Below are positions 25,369 through 34,249 of a stretch of DNA of 49,875 bases, piece by piece. A model generated the notes under the pieces. It was not told the DNA's origin, ran no database searches, and saw only the letters and a list, made by a program, of their open reading frames with translations. Position numbers and translations under genes: made by a program. Positions within the stretch are counted from its first letter, which is position 1. Each line of letters begins with the position of its first letter. This stretch comes from Caulobacter sp. (lineage in GTDB: Bacteria > Pseudomonadota > Alphaproteobacteria > Caulobacterales > Caulobacteraceae), in contig JAUSMJ010000062.1 of NCBI GenBank assembly GCA_030645575.1, forward strand, positions 1 to 49,875, given 5' to 3'.

Positions 25369-27137
25369 GGCGTCTTGCGCCTGTGCAGCAGCAGGAACGC
25401 GATCAGCATGGGCGGGCCAAGGAAAAGGGCCGCGATCACCCAAATGACCCGCTCACGCCGATCGGTCAGGACGCGTCCGCCGCGCCACCACGCCCCCAGC
25501 GCCGACAGGATGTGCAGCAGCAACGCCAGGGCGAGGATGCTCGAAGGCGCCGCGCGTGGCCCGGTATCCGCCATGACATTGGGGGGGGCGAACGCGCCGC
25601 GCAGAGCCGCCGCTCCGGACGTGAGAACCGGAGCGAACCAGAGGTCGGCGTGGCGCATAATGGCGGGATAGTCCGGATCCAGGGGGCGACGGAGCACCGG
25701 GGTCACGCGGGCGCCCTCGACGAGCCAGAGTTGCTGCTCGGGCTGGCTCCGTCCTTCCGCGCTGCGCTGGCCATAGGTGAAGGACACCAGGTAGCCGTCG
25801 AGCAGTTCGAGCATGTCGATCCGCACAAGCGCGCCGGGCGGCCCGGCCAGATCGACCGTGGCGAGCGGTGGCAGGTTGCGGTCGCCATGCCGCATGACCC
25901 GGCCGTCATAGACCCGCAAGGCATGGTCGGACAGGATCGCAAGCTGGTCCCAGGCGGGCTGCGGTGGCGCGATCAGCCGTTCACCCGGGGGGAGCGTTAT
26001 CCGGTCGCTGAAGCGGCTCGACTGCGCCTCGTACTGGAGGATCCGGTTCCCCGCGATGATCGTCTGACCATCTCCGGCCGCCAGAGGCGGGACCGGCAGT
26101 GGCGGCGGCGACAGCTCGGGCTTCCAGGGTCTGCGGGTCGCCATGCTGGTCGCGGCATAGCGCATGGTGTCGTGGCTGAAGCTCCAGACGAGGCGGGAAA
26201 CGTCATCCTCGATCGTGCTGTCACCCGGGCTTGTCAGGCTGAAGCGCGCCGTTGCGTCGCGCAGTTCCGGGACGATCGTGACGACTTCGGAAAGCCCCGC
26301 CTGTTCGGACCAGAAGCGATTCCGCTCGGAGGGCCGCGACGCGAGCCCGCTGGCCATCAGGGCGGCGCCGTCGGCGCGCATGGCCTCGACAAGGCCCCCC
26401 GCGGGCGGGACGCCGTTCAGCGGATGATTGCCAACAAGCATCAGCCCGATCTGGAGCACGAAACGCAGGGCGAACGTCCCGACGACGCCGATGGCCAGAG
26501 CCGCCACGAACGAGGTGGCCATTCTGCGCGGCAGGCGATCGGGGGCTGTCCGGTCCGGGCGAAAATCTCCGAGCGCGAGCAGGAAGGCGATCCCGGCCGC
26601 CAGCACCTGCAGGCCCGCCGCGGCCGGGCCGGAAGCCTGTGCCTGATAAAGCCAGACCAGGAGGATCGTGGCCGTGAACGCCAGTCGCGGCGGGCCAAGA
26701 CGAAGGTGAACGCCGAGCAGGTATCCGGTCGCGCCCACCGCCCAGGCGGCCAGCGGGAAAAGCAGATGGCGACTCTCCACGCCTTGCCCCGCCATGACGT
26801 GATGAAACGGAAGAAGCAGGGCGACCGGAAACGCGACCGCGACGCACGTCAGGGCCAGACCGGTGAGCAGCAACGCGGCCCCGATCCGACGTGGCGCGAC
26901 CGGACGATGAAGCAGGTCGATCCAGGCTGCCTGGCGGGCATAGGCGGAAACCTGGTAGAGGCCGAACGCCATCCCGAGCAGAGCCAGTACCCCCAGGTAA
27001 ACCTTGTAGGCGATCGCTTGCTGCCGCAGCGGATCGGCGACCCGATCTGCGAACAGCAGCCAGCCCAGGTGCGCCATGCCGAGGACAAACGCCCAGCGGT
27101 GAAACCGCAGCCATTCCGCTCTAATGAGGCCCCACAT
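25362..27137 (-). CDS. Large ABC-associated membrane protein with an exported domain
   Basis: The 591-residue protein has no family I can name with certainty. The first 200 residues hold about six membrane segments and begin like an ABC-2 type permease (MWGLIRAEWLRFHRWAFVLGMAHLGWLL). A segment follows at about 210-235, then a long soluble stretch (about 240-505) with Pro-rich and beta-rich parts. These parts recall propeller-type repeats (LAILSDHALRVYDGRVMRHGD). Two final segments lie at about 530-550 and 565-585. The soluble part is probably periplasmic. Directly downstream of the ABC ATPase gene, it is the likely permease partner and may present substrate to the co-encoded S9 peptidase. Confidence 0.7.
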   Translation of the reverse strand: MWGLIRAEWLRFHRWAFVLGMAHLGWLLFADRVADPLRQQAIAYKVYLGVLALLGMAFGLYQVSAYARQAAWIDLLHRPVAPRRIGAALLLTGLALTCVAVAFPVALLLPFHHVMAGQGVESRHLLFPLAAWAVGATGYLLGVHLRLGPPRLAFTATILLVWLYQAQASGPAAAGLQVLAAGIAFLLALGDFRPDRTAPDRLPRRMATSFVAALAIGVVGTFALRFVLQIGLMLVGNHPLNGVPPAGGLVEAMRADGAALMASGLASRPSERNRFWSEQAGLSEVVTIVPELRDATARFSLTSPGDSTIEDDVSRLVWSFSHDTMRYAATSMATRRPWKPELSPPPLPVPPLAAGDGQTIIAGNRILQYEAQSSRFSDRITLPPGERLIAPPQPAWDQLAILSDHALRVYDGRVMRHGDRNLPPLATVDLAGPPGALVRIDMLELLDGYLVSFTYGQRSAEGRSQPEQQLWLVEGARVTPVLRRPLDPDYPAIMRHADLWFAPVLTSGAAALRGAFAPPNVMADTGPRAAPSSILALALLLHILSALGAWWRGGRVLTDRRERVIWVIAALFLGPPMLIAFLLLHRRKTPC

Positions 27138-27149
27138 CGCCGTCCCCCT

Positions 27150-28055
27150 TCAGTTCGGCGCCGCGTGGCCGGCGGACAGAAATGCGCTGACGGCCTGATC
27201 GAGGTTGACGCGCTGTTGCCTGATGGAGAGCGCGCCCGCCGCCTTGAGCCAGTCGCCAAAGCCATCGCCCTGATCGAGGACGAGGTAGTGGAACAGCCCG
27301 TCCAGGCGCCGCGCCTGCAGCAGACCCGGGATGCTCGCCGGATCTGGCCCCTTGAAGGGCATGTCGGCGATCCAGAGCCGAACCCGCTCGGTAAAGTCGT
27401 CGGGCGCGGAATAGTTCGCGAGTCTGCCACGCTCGAGAATGATCAGCGTGTCGGCAAGCCGCTCGATCTCGTCCATCTGATGCGAACAGTAGATGATCGT
27501 GGCGTCCTCGGCCTGCGCGCTGTGAATGAGCGCCTCCATGAAGGCGCGCTTGGCCACGACGTCGAGACCAAGCGTCGGCTCGTCCAGAATCAGCAATTCG
27601 GGCTGGCGGGCCAGTGCGATGGCCAGACTGAAGCCGGCGCGCTCCCCTCGCGACAGTTCGCGCACGCGGGCTGAGCGGGAGACGGCGAAATAGCCAAGCA
27701 CCCTGCTCAGGACGGCTTCGTCCCAGCGAGGGTAGAGCGACCGTTGCATCGCGATGAGGGATTTGAGCCGCAGCCAGGCCGGAAGCGTATGGGCGTCGTT
27801 CACGTAGCCCACCCGACCTCGAAGCGCGGGTGTCAGGTGATGGGATGGCGAGCCAAGCAGCATCGACTCCCCGGCGTCCGGCGCCTGGAATCCCAGCACG
27901 ATGCGGAACAGGGTCGACTTTCCCGCGCCGTTGGCGCCGACGATGGCATGAATGCCCGCCCTCGGGATCGCGAGGGTGAGGCTGTCCAGCGCCCGCTTCC
28001 GGCCATAGCAGTGCGTAAGCGCGCGCGTTTCGAGGACGTTGTCGGTGCGCGCCAT
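27150..28055 (-). CDS. ABC transporter ATP-binding protein
   Basis: The 301-residue ATPase has Walker A GANGAGKST (about 40-48), the signature LSRGERAG, Walker B LLILDEPT and the switch His in IIYCSHQMDEIE. A C-terminal domain of about 80 residues is typical of CcmA/YtrB-type ATPases that work with ABC-2 permeases. It should power the adjacent membrane protein. Its ATG overlaps the GntR stop codon by one base (TGATG), so the two are co-translated. The pairing of GntR of the YtrA type with such an ATPase is classical, as in the Bacillus ytr operon. Confidence 0.92.
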   Translation of the reverse strand: MARTDNVLETRALTHCYGRKRALDSLTLAIPRAGIHAIVGANGAGKSTLFRIVLGFQAPDAGESMLLGSPSHHLTPALRGRVGYVNDAHTLPAWLRLKSLIAMQRSLYPRWDEAVLSRVLGYFAVSRSARVRELSRGERAGFSLAIALARQPELLILDEPTLGLDVVAKRAFMEALIHSAQAEDATIIYCSHQMDEIERLADTLIILERGRLANYSAPDDFTERVRLWIADMPFKGPDPASIPGLLQARRLDGLFHYLVLDQGDGFGDWLKAAGALSIRQQRVNLDQAVSAFLSAGHAAPN

Positions 28056-28465
28056 CACGCCACCCTGCGCGCGTCGAGGTCCTGGAGCGCCGCGGTGACC
28101 GCCGCCAGGGCGATCGAGGGGGGAAGATCGACCTCCACGATGGTCGCCACGAAGGCGCCGACCGCCTCGTCCAGCCGTCGCCGCCGTTCGGTCTGTGACA
28201 GGCGCCCCTGCTGTCCCGCCACGAACATTCCCTGGCCATGCTGCCCTTGAAGCCAGCCCTCGCTCGCGAGGTCGGAATAGGCCCTCGCCACGGTATTGCT
28301 GTTGACGAGCAACTGGCCGGCCAGCGCCCGAACGCTGGGAAGCCGCGCACCGTGCGCCAGTTCGCCGGTGGTGATGGCCAGCCGGATCTGGTCGGCTATC
28401 TGCCGCACGATCGGGCGTGGGCCGCCGGGAGCGAGCACGATCGCCAAGGGAGCCACTCGAGACAT
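28055..28465 (-). CDS. GntR-family repressor (YtrA subfamily)
   Basis: The 136-residue protein has an N-terminal winged-helix domain: QIADQIRLAITTGELAHGARLPSVRALAGQLLVNSNTVARAYSDLASEGWL (about 22-72). The short C-terminal helical region is typical of the YtrA branch rather than of the effector-binding FadR or HutC branches. It is first in the operon and sits 18 bp from a near-perfect operator (28483-28509), so it probably represses the whole operon. YtrA-type regulators usually control neighbouring ABC transporters and often respond to cell-envelope or antibiotic stress. Confidence 0.92.
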   Translation of the reverse strand: MSRVAPLAIVLAPGGPRPIVRQIADQIRLAITTGELAHGARLPSVRALAGQLLVNSNTVARAYSDLASEGWLQGQHGQGMFVAGQQGRLSQTERRRRLDEAVGAFVATIVEVDLPPSIALAAVTAALQDLDARRVA

Positions 28466-28482
28466 GGGGCCTCACTAATTCA

Positions 28483-28509
28483 AAGTGTACCATGATACAT
28501 AGTACACTT
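28483..28509 (-). promoter_or_regulatory. YtrA-type operator
   Basis: AAGTGTAC (28483-28490) and GTACACTT (28502-28509) form a perfect inverted repeat with an 11-bp spacer. The core reads AGTGTA-N13-TACACT, the spacing reported from memory for the Bacillus subtilis YtrA operator. It lies 18 bp upstream of the GntR start codon. Confidence 0.8.
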
Positions 28510-28668
28510 CTGTCGCCTCAGGGCAATCCGTCTCCGCCTCGAACGCCTCCAGGCCTTGTGGAGGCGGGGGCTTGATGTGGTCTCGATCAGTTCCCGAGAG
28601 GCGCGAAATCCGGTCCCCTTCGGCATGCGGTTGCTTTCCCCCGCGCAAGGGGCATCTACATTGTCGCG

Positions 28669-29238
28669 ATGAGCGAACTGAAACCCGGACTGGACGGCGT
28701 GATCGCCGCGGCGAAGCAGGCGCCCGGCCGCGGGCTGCCGCCCGTGCATCTGTGGAACCCCGCCCATTGCGGCGAGATCGACATCCGTATCCGCCGGGAC
28801 GGCGTCTGGTTCCACGAGGGGACGCCGATCGGCCGCGAGGCGCTGGTGCGGCTGTTCTCGACCGTGCTGCGCAAGGACCCCGACGGTTTCCACCTGGTCA
28901 CGCCGGTCGAGAAGATGAGGATCGTCGTCGAGGACGCGCCGTTCATCGCCATCCGCGTCGATCGCGAGGGCGAGGCGCTGGTCTTCCAGACCAACGTCGG
29001 CGACACGGTCGAGGCCGGCCCCGACAACGCCATCCGCGTGGCGATGGATGCGAAGACAGGCGAGCCCCGGCCCTATCTGCATGTGCGGCGCGGGCTGGAG
29101 GCGCTGATCGCCCGGCCGGTGTTCTACGAGCTGGTCGAGATGGCGGCAGAGCGCGACACGCCGGACGGGCCGGTCCTTGGCGTGGAGTCCAACGGCGCCT
29201 GGTTCCCGGTCGGCCCGGCGGGGGCGCACCGGCCGTGA
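28669..29238 (+). CDS. DUF1285 family protein
   Basis: The 189-residue protein matches DUF1285, a family of alphaproteobacterial proteins of unknown biochemical role that occurs in front of NUDIX and cca genes. It begins with a Gly/Pro-containing region, then HLWNPAHCGEIDIRIRRDGVWFHEGTPIGREALVRLFSTVLR, in which the paired IDIRI and WFHEGTPI are family hallmarks. No signal peptide or membrane segment is seen. The next gene starts with GTG overlapping its stop codon (GTGA). Confidence 0.85.
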   Translation: MSELKPGLDGVIAAAKQAPGRGLPPVHLWNPAHCGEIDIRIRRDGVWFHEGTPIGREALVRLFSTVLRKDPDGFHLVTPVEKMRIVVEDAPFIAIRVDREGEALVFQTNVGDTVEAGPDNAIRVAMDAKTGEPRPYLHVRRGLEALIARPVFYELVEMAAERDTPDGPVLGVESNGAWFPVGPAGAHRP

Positions 29239-29882
29239 ATCCGCACGCCTCGCCGGATGAACTGCGCGACTGGATCGCGCGGCATCTGGACCCGTTCGAC
29301 GACCCGGCCGATCCGCGCCACCCGCCGCGTTCCGACTTCGACATGAACCCGGAGATGGCGCCCCCGGTGCTCGAAGCGCCCAAGCCGGCCGCCGTGCTGG
29401 TGGCCCTGGTCGAGCGCAAGGTCGGGCTGTCGGTGCTGCTGACGCGCCGCTCCGACACCCTGCGCAAGCATACGGGCCAGGTGGCCTTCCCCGGCGGCCG
29501 CATGGACCCGGGCGAATCGGTTCAGCAGGCGGCCCTGCGCGAGGCGGAGGAGGAGATCGGCCTGGGCCGCCACCACGTCGCCCTGGCCGGGTTATCGACG
29601 CCCTACCGCACCGGCACGGGCTATCTGGTGACGCCGGTGGTCGGCTTCGTGCCGCCTGACCTGCCGCTGACGCCGAACCCCGACGAGGTGGCCGACGTCT
29701 TCGAGACCCCGTTCGGCTTCCTGATGGACCCGGCCAACTACGAGCGGCGGCACTACGACATGCCCGACGGCCAGCGGCGGCACTTCTACGCCATGACCTG
29801 GGAGAACCAGCTGATCTGGGGCGCGACGGCCGGGATGCTGCGGGCGCTCTACGACCGGCTCTACGGCGCGGCCATGGCCTGA
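29235..29882 (+). CDS. NUDIX hydrolase, CoA pyrophosphatase-like
   Basis: The 215-residue protein has a complete NUDIX box: GGRMDPGESVQQAALREAEE followed by EIGL (about 95-120). The N-terminal region with LLTRRSDTLRKHTGQVAFPGGR is the UPF0035 pattern of NudL-type CoA diphosphatases. It should hydrolyse CoA or acyl-CoA to phosphopantetheine and 3',5'-ADP. The start is GTG at 29235. It is the second gene of a DUF1285-NUDIX-cca run. Confidence 0.9.
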   Translation: MNPHASPDELRDWIARHLDPFDDPADPRHPPRSDFDMNPEMAPPVLEAPKPAAVLVALVERKVGLSVLLTRRSDTLRKHTGQVAFPGGRMDPGESVQQAALREAEEEIGLGRHHVALAGLSTPYRTGTGYLVTPVVGFVPPDLPLTPNPDEVADVFETPFGFLMDPANYERRHYDMPDGQRRHFYAMTWENQLIWGATAGMLRALYDRLYGAAMA

Positions 29883-29954
29883 ACGCGCTCAGAGACCGAA
29901 GGGACGCCAAAGAGCCGCTTTTCAGCGCCGGGCCGGCGCCCTAAGTCCTGCGCC

Positions 29955-31211
29955 ATGTCATCGACTGAAACAATCGGCGTGCGCCCCTGGATGGAGCTCT
30001 CCGCGACGCGCGCGGTGATGGAGGCGCTTGAGGCGCGCGGCTATGCCGGCTGCGCCCGGTTCGTCGGCGGCTGCGTGCGCAACACCCTGCTGGGCCAGCC
30101 GATCGACGATGTCGATATCGCCACCACCCTGACCCCCGACCAGGTCACCGAGGCGCTGGCGACGGCCGGGATCAAGTCGGTGCCCACCGGCGTCGATCAC
30201 GGCACGGTCACGGCCGTCTCCGAGGGCCGCCCCTACGAAATCACCACCCTGCGCCGCGATGTCTCCACCGACGGCCGCCGCGCCGTGGTGGCCTTCACCC
30301 AGAACTGGGAGGAGGACGCGGTGCGCCGCGACTTCCGCCTCAACGCCCTCTACGCCGATCGCGAGGGCCGGGTGTTCGACCCGACCGGCGAGGGCGTGGC
30401 CGACGCGAAGGCCGGCCGCATCGTCTTTGTCGGCGACGCGATGACGCGCATCCGCGAGGACTATCTGCGCATCCTGCGCTTCTTCCGGTTCCACGCCTGG
30501 TACGGCAAGGGCGACGCCGACCCGGCGGCGCTGGCGGCCTGCAAGGCGCTCAAGGGCATGCTGTCGGGCCGCGCGGCCGAACGCACCCAGAAGGAGCTGC
30601 TCAAGCTGCTGGCGGCGCCCGATCCGCGCGCCGCGCTGCGGCTGATGGCGGCGACCAGCGTGCTGTCGGCCGTGCTGCCGCAGGTCAAGGCGTTGGCGCG
30701 GTTCGAAAACCTCGTGGCGATCGAGTCGGAGCATTTCTTCGACATCGACCCGGAACTGCGGCTGGCCAGCCTGCTGCCTGATGATCCGAAGGTGGCCCAG
30801 GACACGGCCGAGCGGCTGCGCCTGTCGAACGCCCTGAAGGACCGGCTGGTCGCCGCCGCCGGGCGCGAGCCGCGCATCGTGTCCTGGATGAGCCCGCGCG
30901 AGACGCGCCGCACCGTCTATCGCCTGGGCGGCCGCGCCTTCGCCGACCGGGTCAGGCTGGCCTGGGCCGCTTCCGACCGTCCGGCCACGGCCAGCCAGTG
31001 GCGGGCGCTGATCCCGCTGGCCGAGACCTGGACGCCGCCGGCCTTCCCGCTGACCGGCGAGGACGTGGTCAACGCCGGCGTGCCGCGCGGGCCGCTGGTC
31101 GGGCAGGTGCTGCGCGAGATCGAGGACTGGTGGATCGACCTCGACTTCATCGACGACAAGCTGGCGGCGGTCGAGCGGCTGAAGGCCGTGGCCCAGGGGA
31201 TGGCTTACTGA
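29955..31211 (+). CDS. cca: CCA tRNA nucleotidyltransferase / poly(A) polymerase family
   Basis: The 418-residue protein of the class II nucleotidyltransferase family has VGGCVRNTLLGQPIDDVDIATTL, with the catalytic DxD of the metal site at about residues 50-52. The RRDFRLNALYAD stretch binds the incoming nucleotide, and a basic C-terminal half binds tRNA. It adds or repairs the CCA end of tRNA; whether it is a poly(A) polymerase instead cannot be told from sequence. Its stop is followed by a perfect inverted repeat and then hemF on the opposite strand. Confidence 0.92.
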   Translation: MSSTETIGVRPWMELSATRAVMEALEARGYAGCARFVGGCVRNTLLGQPIDDVDIATTLTPDQVTEALATAGIKSVPTGVDHGTVTAVSEGRPYEITTLRRDVSTDGRRAVVAFTQNWEEDAVRRDFRLNALYADREGRVFDPTGEGVADAKAGRIVFVGDAMTRIREDYLRILRFFRFHAWYGKGDADPAALAACKALKGMLSGRAAERTQKELLKLLAAPDPRAALRLMAATSVLSAVLPQVKALARFENLVAIESEHFFDIDPELRLASLLPDDPKVAQDTAERLRLSNALKDRLVAAAGREPRIVSWMSPRETRRTVYRLGGRAFADRVRLAWAASDRPATASQWRALIPLAETWTPPAFPLTGEDVVNAGVPRGPLVGQVLREIEDWWIDLDFIDDKLAAVERLKAVAQGMAY

Positions 31212-31215
31212 GCTG

Positions 31216-31300
31216 CAATTCGGTGACAGTTTACGAATTCGCCGGACGGTCTCCCGGCAACTGCGGTTCGGGTGCGAATTCGTAAACTGTCACCGAATTG
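31216..31300. repeat. Perfect 26-bp inverted repeat (GGTGACAGTTTACG type)
   Basis: The left arm (31216-31241) includes CAATTCGGTGACAGTTTACG and the right arm (31275-31300) is its exact reverse complement, with a 33-bp loop. It ends directly against the hemF stop codon and starts 4 bp after the cca stop. The GGTGACA core and paired layout resemble RAYT-associated REP elements. It may also act as a bidirectional terminator. Confidence 0.85.
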
Positions 31301-32173
31301 CTACGGCCACTTCACCGCGGGCGGCATCGAGCTGAGAATCGACTCGACGTTGCCGCCGGTCTTCAGCCCGAAGGTGGTGCCGCGGTCGTAGAGCAGGTTG
31401 AACTCGACGTAGCGGCCGCGACGGATCAGCTGTTCCTCGCGTTCCTCGGCCGTCCAGGGTTCGGCCATGCGGCCGCGCACGATCGTCGGATAGATGTCGA
31501 GGAAGGCCTCGCCGACGTCCCGGGTGAAGGCGAAGTCGCGGTCCCAGTCGCCGCTGTCGTGGTGGTCGTAGAAGATGCCGCCCGTGCCGCGCGGCTCCTT
31601 GCGGTGGGCCAGATAGAAGTACTCGTCGCACCACTGCTTGTATTTGGCGTGCCAGGCGGGGTCGTGGGCGTCGCAGGCGGCCTTCATGGCCGCGTGGAAG
31701 GCGACGGTGTCCGGGAAGGCCTGGTCGCGCTGAAAGGCCAGCAGGGGCGTCAGGTCGCCGCCGCCGCCGAACCAGCCCTTCGTCGTGCAGATAAAGCGGG
31801 TGTTCATGTGCACGGCCGGCACGCGCGGGCTGGCCATGTGGGCGATCAGGCTGACGCCGGTGGCGAAGAAGCGCGGATCGTCCTGCGCGCCGGGCATATT
31901 GGCGGCCATTTCCGGGGTGAAGGTTCCGAAGACCATCGAGGTGTGGACCCCGACCTTCTCGAACAGCCGGCCGTGCATCATCGACATCACGCCGCCGCCG
32001 CCGGCCTCGCGCACCCACGGCTTGCGCTCGAACCGCCCGGCCGGTCCCGGATAGAGGTCCGCCGGCGCATCGTCCTCGAGCGCCTCGAAGGCGCTGCAAA
32101 TGCGGTCGCGGAGCGATTCGAACCAGGCGCGGGCCCGGGTCTTGCGGTCTTCGAGAAGGGCTGAATCGGTCAT
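31301..32173 (-). CDS. hemF: Oxygen-dependent coproporphyrinogen III oxidase
   Basis: The 290-residue HemF converts coproporphyrinogen III to protoporphyrinogen IX using oxygen, in heme synthesis. Signatures include [70 protein letters not shown] and [38 protein letters not shown]. The start at 32173 ([18 protein letters not shown]) was preferred over an upstream in-frame codon. It is divergent from petA, and the 232-bp shared gap presumably holds both promoters. No FNR-type box was found by eye. Confidence 0.97.
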   Translation of the reverse strand: MTDSALLEDRKTRARAWFESLRDRICSAFEALEDDAPADLYPGPAGRFERKPWVREAGGGGVMSMMHGRLFEKVGVHTSMVFGTFTPEMAANMPGAQDDPRFFATGVSLIAHMASPRVPAVHMNTRFICTTKGWFGGGGDLTPLLAFQRDQAFPDTVAFHAAMKAACDAHDPAWHAKYKQWCDEYFYLAHRKEPRGTGGIFYDHHDSGDWDRDFAFTRDVGEAFLDIYPTIVRGRMAEPWTAEEREEQLIRRGRYVEFNLLYDRGTTFGLKTGGNVESILSSMPPAVKWP

Positions 32174-32405
32174 GAACGGGCTTTTACAGCCTCTCGCCGG
32201 TGCGTCCATGCGGCGCGGATATCCATATTCCCGACATGGTCAGTTGAAATTGGGCGAGACGCGCACTAATCGGTCCTGCCACGGGGCATCACCGGGACGG
32301 GGCTCAACCCATTATGGGTCAAGCGCCGCGCGCCGGTCAGGATGCTCCGCCAGGATTTGCGAGCCGCGCCCCGTCGGCGCGACCTTTTTGAAGGGTGATC
32401 TAAAG

Positions 32406-32954
32406 GTGGCCCACACCGCCCCCGACGCAACGACCGCGGTCGCCGGAGACGATCCCTCCCGGCGCGACTTCATCCATATCGCCGCCATCACCGCCGCCGC
32501 CGGCGGGGGCATCGCCGCGATCTGGCCCTTCGTCGCCCAGATGAACCCGTCGGCCGACACCCTGGCCCTGGCCAGTGTCGAGTACGACCTGACCAAGATC
32601 GAGGCCGGCCAGCAGGTGACGATCAACTGGCGCGGCAAGCCGCTGTTCATCCGCAACCGCACGCCCGAGCAGATCGCGGCGGCGGTGAAGGACGACCAGG
32701 CCTCCATGAAGGACCCGCAGACGGACGCCGAACGGACCAAGCCGGGCAAGGCCCAGTGGCTGGTGCTGGTCGGCTCCTGCACCCACCTCGGCTGCGTGCC
32801 GACGGTCGGCGGCGGCGAGTACGGCGGCTGGTTCTGCCCCTGCCACGGCTCGGTCTATGACACCTCGGGCCGCATCCGGCTGGGCCCGGCGCCCCTGAAC
32901 CTGGCGGTTCCCGAATACGCGTTCCTTTCCGACACCAAGGTCAAGATCGGCTGA
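32406..32954 (+). CDS. petA: Ubiquinol-cytochrome c reductase, Rieske iron-sulfur subunit
   Basis: The 182-residue Rieske protein of complex III (bc1) has a TAT-type N-terminus ([20 protein letters not shown]) that also forms its single membrane anchor. The 2Fe-2S ligands are Cys125, His127 and Cys130 in CTHLGC, and Cys144, Cys146 and His147 in CPCHGS. The family-specific start is GTG at 32406. It is the first gene of petABC, 5 bp before petB. Together they transfer electrons from ubiquinol to cytochrome c. Confidence 0.96.
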   Translation: MAHTAPDATTAVAGDDPSRRDFIHIAAITAAAGGGIAAIWPFVAQMNPSADTLALASVEYDLTKIEAGQQVTINWRGKPLFIRNRTPEQIAAAVKDDQASMKDPQTDAERTKPGKAQWLVLVGSCTHLGCVPTVGGGEYGGWFCPCHGSVYDTSGRIRLGPAPLNLAVPEYAFLSDTKVKIG

Positions 32955-32959
32955 GCGAG

Positions 32960-34243
32960 ATGAGCGGACATTCGACCTACCAACCCAAGACCGGTTTCGA
33001 GCGCTGGCTCGACGCCCGCCTTCCGATCATCCGCCTGGGGCACGACAGCTTCGTCGATTACCCGACGCCGCGGAACCTGAACTACTGGTGGACCTTCGGC
33101 GGCATCCTGTCGCTGTGCCTGGGCGTCCAGATCATCACCGGCATCGTGCTGGCGATGCACTACACGCCCAGCGCGGCCGGCGCCTTCAACTCCGTCGAGC
33201 ACATCATGCGCGACGTGAACTACGGCTGGCTGCTGCGCTACATGCACGCCAACGGGGCGTCGATGTTCTTCATCGCCGTCTACATCCACATGCTGCGCGG
33301 CGTGTACTACGGCTCCTACAAGGCCCCGCGCGAAGTGCTGTGGATCCTCGGCTGCGTCATCTACCTGATCATGATGGCCACGGCCTTCATGGGGTACGTG
33401 CTGCCCTGGGGCCAGATGAGCTTCTGGGGCGCCACGGTGATCACCAACCTGTTCAGCGCCATCCCGGTGGTCGGTCCGGCGATCACCACTTGGCTGTGGG
33501 GCGGCTTCGCGGTCGATAACTCCACGCTCAACCGCTTCTTCTCGCTGCACTACCTGCTGCCGTTCATGATCGCCGGCGTGGTGATCCTGCACGTGTGGGC
33601 GCTGCATGTGGTCGGCCAGAACAACCCGACCGGCATCGATCCCAAGTCGAAGTCCGACACCCTGCCCTTCACCCCGTACGCGACGGTGAAGGACGGCTTC
33701 GCGATGAGCCTGTTCCTGATCCTCTTCGCGGTGTTCATCTTCTACATGCCCGACTCCCTGGGCCACCCGGACAACTACACGCCGGCCAACCCGATGGTCA
33801 CGCCGCCGCACATCGTGCCCGAATGGTACTTCCTGCCGTTCTACGCGATCCTGCGCGCCGTCCCGGACAAGCTGATGGGCGTGCTGGCCATGTTCGGCGC
33901 CATCGCCTGCATCTTCGCCCTGCCCTGGCTCGACACCTCCAAGGTCAAGTCGATGCGCTACCGCCCGCAGGCCAGGATCTATTTCTTCTTCTTCCTGGTC
34001 GCCTGCGTGATCCTCGGCTTCTGCGGCGCCAAGCTGCCGGACGCCCAGGTGATCCCCGGGCTGACGACGGTGTTCGTCATCGACTACGATCTCAACACCT
34101 TCGTCTGGCTGTCGCGCCTCTCCACCCTCTACTATTTCGCCTATTTCCTGGTGGTGATGCCGGTGCTGGGTCTGACCGAGAAGCCGCTGCCTACGCCTGA
34201 AACCATCTCCTCGCCGGTTCTCGGCGTCGAAACGAAGGACTGA
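32960..34243 (+). CDS. petB: Cytochrome b of the bc1 complex
   Basis: The 427-residue cytochrome b has eight or nine membrane segments. The heme-ligand His pairs lie in segments 2 and 4 ([51 protein letters not shown]). The ubiquinol-oxidation site motif PEWY occurs in [20 protein letters not shown]. The last segments match the alphaproteobacterial bc1 protein. It catalyses the Q-cycle with PetA and PetC. Confidence 0.98.
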   Translation: MSGHSTYQPKTGFERWLDARLPIIRLGHDSFVDYPTPRNLNYWWTFGGILSLCLGVQIITGIVLAMHYTPSAAGAFNSVEHIMRDVNYGWLLRYMHANGASMFFIAVYIHMLRGVYYGSYKAPREVLWILGCVIYLIMMATAFMGYVLPWGQMSFWGATVITNLFSAIPVVGPAITTWLWGGFAVDNSTLNRFFSLHYLLPFMIAGVVILHVWALHVVGQNNPTGIDPKSKSDTLPFTPYATVKDGFAMSLFLILFAVFIFYMPDSLGHPDNYTPANPMVTPPHIVPEWYFLPFYAILRAVPDKLMGVLAMFGAIACIFALPWLDTSKVKSMRYRPQARIYFFFFLVACVILGFCGAKLPDAQVIPGLTTVFVIDYDLNTFVWLSRLSTLYYFAYFLVVMPVLGLTEKPLPTPETISSPVLGVETKD

Positions 34244-34249
34244 GCCCCG

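Noticed and set aside
25002..27674. 890-codon plus-strand open frame opposite the transporter/peptidase unit
   Set aside because: Low-complexity Arg/Gly/Gln-rich translation, antisense to genes with complete Walker and S9 motifs.
23311..28509. Lasso peptide cluster suggested by the S9 peptidase
   Set aside because: No precursor peptide, B or C maturation genes, or TonB receptor with FecI/FecR regulators nearby; only the peptidase architecture is shared.
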